Shown here: positions 34,688 through 37,153 of the stretch, in pieces
Layout: every line of letters begins with the position of its first letter
Position numbering within the stretch: the first letter of the stretch is position 1
DNA from: Chloroflexi bacterium UBA4733
Lineage (GTDB): Bacteria; Chloroflexota; UBA4733
DNA length: 37,153 nt
Reading direction: 5' to 3'
Assembly (NCBI GenBank): GCA_002404055.1
Contig: DHIZ01000432.1
Coordinates: forward strand, 1-37,153
Made by a program: the position numbers and the translations under genes
The notes under the pieces: generated by a model
What the model was told of the DNA's origin: nothing
The model's database searches: none
The model's input: only the letters and a program-made list of their open reading frames with translations

Positions 34688-35879
34688 AGCAGTCCGCATG
34701 ATCCCGATCGCCAAACCCTGGATGGACGAGCGTGAGGCGGAGGCAGCAAGCCGGCCGATCCTGGCCGGCTGGGTCACCCAGGGTCCCGAGGTCGCGGCCT
34801 TCGAGCGTGAGTTCGCCGCCTACGTCGGCGCGCCGTATGCCTGCGCCGTCTCCAACTGCACGACGGCGCTGCACCTGGCTTTGCTTGCGGCCGGTGTGCA
34901 GCCCGGTGACGAAGTCATTACCGTCAGTCACTCCTTCATCGCCACTGCGAACGTCATCCGCTACTGTGGCGCCACGCCGGTCTTCATCGATATCCAGCCG
35001 GAGACCTACAACATCGACCCAACGCTAGTAGAGGCAGCTATCACGGAGCACACCCGGGCCATCCTCTGCGTCCACCAGATGGGCATGCCCTGCGACCTGC
35101 AGGCGCTGATCGCCATCGGCAAGCGCCATGGATTGCCGGTGATCGAGGATGCCGCCTGCGCCACCGGCAGCGAGATCCTCTGGGACGGGCAGTGGGAGAA
35201 GATCGGCAGGCCCCAGGCCGATGTGGCCTGCTTTTCCTTCCATCCGCGCAAGGTGATGACCACCGGCGATGGCGGCATGCTCACGACCGCCAATCTGGAG
35301 TGGGATAAGCAGTTCCGCCTCTGGCGGCAGCACGGTATGAGCGTGCCCGACATGGTGCGCCACAGGGCGCGGGAGGTCATCTTCGAGTCCTACCCGACGC
35401 TCGGCTTCAACTACCGCATGACCGACATCCAGGCGGCGGTTGGCCGAGAACAGCTCAAGCGGTTGCCTGAGATCATCGCTCGCCGTCGCAGTCTGGCTGA
35501 TCGTTACCGCGAACTGCTGGGCGACATCGACGGCCTAGTGCTGCCGGAGGAGCCGTCGTGGGCGCGGAGCAACTGGCAGAGCTACTGTGTGCGATTACCG
35601 GAATGGTGCAATCAGCGTCGGGTGATGCAACAACTCCTGGACGAGGGCGTGTCCACTCGACGGGGCATCATGTGTGTCCACCGCGAGCCGGCGTACGATC
35701 GGGAACCGTGGTCGTGCGGCGATGGCGGCGACGGCCACGGCACGGGCGGCTGCTCGCGGCTGCGTCAGAGCGAGCGGGCTCAAGACCATGCGATCATCCT
35801 TCCGCTGTTCCACCAGTTCACGGGGAGGGACCAGACCGTGGTGGCCGAGGCGCTGCGAGCGACTTGTCGACGCGCTTGA
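34674..35879 (+). CDS. DegT/DnrJ/EryC1/StrS aminotransferase, second copy
   Basis: A 401-residue PLP aminotransferase. Landmarks: [27 protein letters not shown] with the pyridine-binding Asp159, and FSFHPRKVMTTGDGG with Schiff-base Lys193. Near residues 340-362 it carries a Cys/Gly-rich stretch (CGDGGDGHGTGGC) before SERAQDHAIILPLFHQ. The ATG at 34674 has GGAGG 6 bases upstream and overlaps the epimerase gene by 14 bases. It resembles enzymes acting on 4-keto sugar nucleotides, which fits the SDR gene before it if that enzyme is a 4,6-dehydratase. It is divergent from the copy at 31905, so the two probably aminate different positions. Confidence 0.9.
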   Translation: MPVSEAVRMIPIAKPWMDEREAEAASRPILAGWVTQGPEVAAFEREFAAYVGAPYACAVSNCTTALHLALLAAGVQPGDEVITVSHSFIATANVIRYCGATPVFIDIQPETYNIDPTLVEAAITEHTRAILCVHQMGMPCDLQALIAIGKRHGLPVIEDAACATGSEILWDGQWEKIGRPQADVACFSFHPRKVMTTGDGGMLTTANLEWDKQFRLWRQHGMSVPDMVRHRAREVIFESYPTLGFNYRMTDIQAAVGREQLKRLPEIIARRRSLADRYRELLGDIDGLVLPEEPSWARSNWQSYCVRLPEWCNQRRVMQQLLDEGVSTRRGIMCVHREPAYDREPWSCGDGGDGHGTGGCSRLRQSERAQDHAIILPLFHQFTGRDQTVVAEALRATCRRA

Positions 35880-36124
35880 TGGTTCCCTGCAACCGATGCT
35901 ATTCCCGTGTGAGAGATTGCCCATGTCGAGTCTCTCAATGGTACTAACGGGTAACGGAGGCTCCGGAGTACTGGCTGTTACTCGCCACTCCATCAGGCCA
36001 GGCATCAATTCCACAAGAGGCAATCCTTCTCCCCCTGGGTTTCAGACGTCCTCTTGCTTGAAAGGCATGTGTTATCGACCGGATGACACTGCTCGAGGAT
36101 GCGACGCTTGGAAGGAGTAGTGCG

Positions 36125-37087
36125 ATGCATGTAACGGTTTGTGTCTGCACGCGTGATCGTGGGGACAGCATTACCGACACACTGGAGAGCTTTCTGGCCC
36201 TTGATTATGACGACTACGACGTTGTAATCGTGGATCAGAGCGCGGCCGGCGGTACGGCTAAAGCCGTCCGGTCAGTCGATGCCGCGCGGGGTAAGCTCAC
36301 TTATATCCGATCCTCGACCACCGGTCTGTCTGCCGCTCGCAATGTGGCCATCGCACAAGCTTGCGGTCAAATCATCGCTCTCACAGATGATGACTGCGAG
36401 GTTCCTGCCGATTGGTTGACGCGCATCGTGCGCCATTTCCGAGCGAATCCCGATGTCGGACAGCTCTGTGGCGAGGTACGCGCCGCTCCACACGACCCGT
36501 CCGTCGGATTCATCCCGACATTCGGAGTGTCCCGACGTAGGAAGATATCCTCTCCCTGGCTCAAATGGCGTGAAGGCGGAATCGGCGCAAATATGGCGTT
36601 CCGCGAGGAAACGCTCCGGGCCGTCGGGCCGTTCGATGAGCTGCTAGGGGCGGGAGGTGCGCTATACAGCTCTGAAGACAGAGACATAACGTATCGCGTA
36701 TTGCGGGCCGGCTATGCCGTACTCGACGTGTCCGATGTTTACGTCGTTCATAGTGGCTTTCGACCCTGGGGTGAGGGGCGATCTCTAATGCATCGGGCCG
36801 GACTGAGTATGGGTGCCGTCTACATGAAGCACCTACGCCTGGGAGACGTGGCCGTATTGCCCACGCTAGTGTACGAGTGGTGGACGTCCATTTCCTGGCG
36901 GCGTTTGCTCCTGTTCCGGCCCCGCACCGGCGTTGGTCGGTTCCTGTGGTACCTCCGCGGCTTGCACGCCAGTTTCCGATACGACATCGATCGTAGGTGG
37001 CGCGTCTATGTCCCGATTGCACGCCGCGCACGTGCAGAGCGATGCATCGGATGCGGGAGTAGTTCGGTGAGGAGTGATCTAAAGTGA
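36125..37087 (+). CDS. Family 2 glycosyltransferase (GT-A)
   Basis: A 320-residue GT2 enzyme beginning MHVTVCVCTRDRGDSI. It shows the nucleotide-sugar site VVIVDQS, GLSAARNVAIAQA, the metal-binding LTDDDCEVP, GIGANMAFREETL and the SSEDRDITYR block with the conserved acidic catalytic pair. The C-terminal 90 residues are basic and aromatic with a hydrophobic stretch, compatible with membrane association. I chose the ATG at 36125 because AAGGAG lies 8 bases upstream; a start at 36083 adds residues unrelated to the family. It follows the sugar-nucleotide operon after a 245-base gap and probably transfers one of its products onto a surface glycan. Confidence 0.9.
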   Translation: MHVTVCVCTRDRGDSITDTLESFLALDYDDYDVVIVDQSAAGGTAKAVRSVDAARGKLTYIRSSTTGLSAARNVAIAQACGQIIALTDDDCEVPADWLTRIVRHFRANPDVGQLCGEVRAAPHDPSVGFIPTFGVSRRRKISSPWLKWREGGIGANMAFREETLRAVGPFDELLGAGGALYSSEDRDITYRVLRAGYAVLDVSDVYVVHSGFRPWGEGRSLMHRAGLSMGAVYMKHLRLGDVAVLPTLVYEWWTSISWRRLLLFRPRTGVGRFLWYLRGLHASFRYDIDRRWRVYVPIARRARAERCIGCGSSSVRSDLK

Positions 37088-37109
37088 CGCCACGTTGGGA
37101 TCTGCATGA

Positions 37110-37153
37110 CAGGGCCCTCACCCCCAGCCCCTCTCCCCGTGGGAGAGGGGCGA
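37110..37153. repeat. GC-rich palindromic intergenic repeat (partial, at window edge)
   Basis: A CCCTCACCCCCAGCCCC motif followed by CCCTCTCCC (inside arm 37128-37137), a 3-base loop and GGGAGAGGGG (37141-37150), a perfect 10-base stem. Sequences of this type are dispersed in many copies between genes in Chloroflexota and some other bacteria. It starts 23 bases after the GT2 stop codon and may help terminate that transcript. It is cut by the end of the window. Confidence 0.7.

Overview
The window is high-GC bacterial DNA with densely packed genes. It most resembles a member of the Chloroflexota, possibly a Thermomicrobia relative. That placement is inferred from secreted proteins with long Thr-Pro-Ala linkers and DUF4082 modules, from the mix of lasso-type and exopolysaccharide genes, and from a CCCTCACCCCCAGCCCC repeat at the right edge. 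No rRNA, tRNA or phylogenetic marker is present, so the placement is tentative.

Left part (1-8300). The window opens inside an HPr-kinase-like gene, followed by a PqqD-like RiPP recognition protein and a lasso-type B2 transglutaminase-fold protease. A convergent family 2 glycosyltransferase follows. Next come two exopolysaccharide/teichoic-acid type genes (a WecG/TagA glycosyltransferase and an undecaprenyl-phosphate sugar phosphotransferase), a nucleotidyltransferase-fold protein and a polytopic membrane protein.

Lasso peptide locus (7503-16476). Three plus-strand genes (PqqD-like B1, B2 protease, HPr-kinase-like) converge on a minus-strand operon. In transcription order that operon holds a small unknown protein, a GT4 glycosyltransferase, a nucleotidyltransferase-fold protein, a lasso cyclase (asparagine-synthetase family), an 84-residue lasso precursor and an ABC exporter. 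The precursor ends in Ser and has a predicted Cys1-Asp9 ring plus a second Cys. A strong stem-loop lies directly behind the precursor gene. Kinase, nucleotidyltransferase and glycosyltransferase together suggest a multiply tailored lasso peptide. A second set of the same accessory families sits at the left edge without a visible cyclase or precursor.

Middle (16665-30013). This part holds a secreted glycosidase-like protein, a decayed IS4-type transposase, a fragment of a paralogue of the membrane protein at 6240, a small secreted protein, and two giant secreted modular proteins of about 1,440 and 1,465 residues. The giants combine a dimethylformamidase-beta-like domain, or ThuA-like and deacetylase-like domains, with near-identical DUF4082 modules and T/P linkers. 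The second giant stops inside a linker.

Right part (30278-37087). A tightly coupled sugar-nucleotide operon encodes a hexapeptide N-acetyltransferase, a Gfo/Idh/MocA dehydrogenase, a DegT aminotransferase, a second hexapeptide acyltransferase, an NAD-dependent epimerase and a second DegT aminotransferase. A GT2 glycosyltransferase follows. It looks suited to making acetamido sugars for a surface polysaccharide, matching the glycan-chain genes on the left. The window closes in a GC-rich palindromic intergenic repeat.
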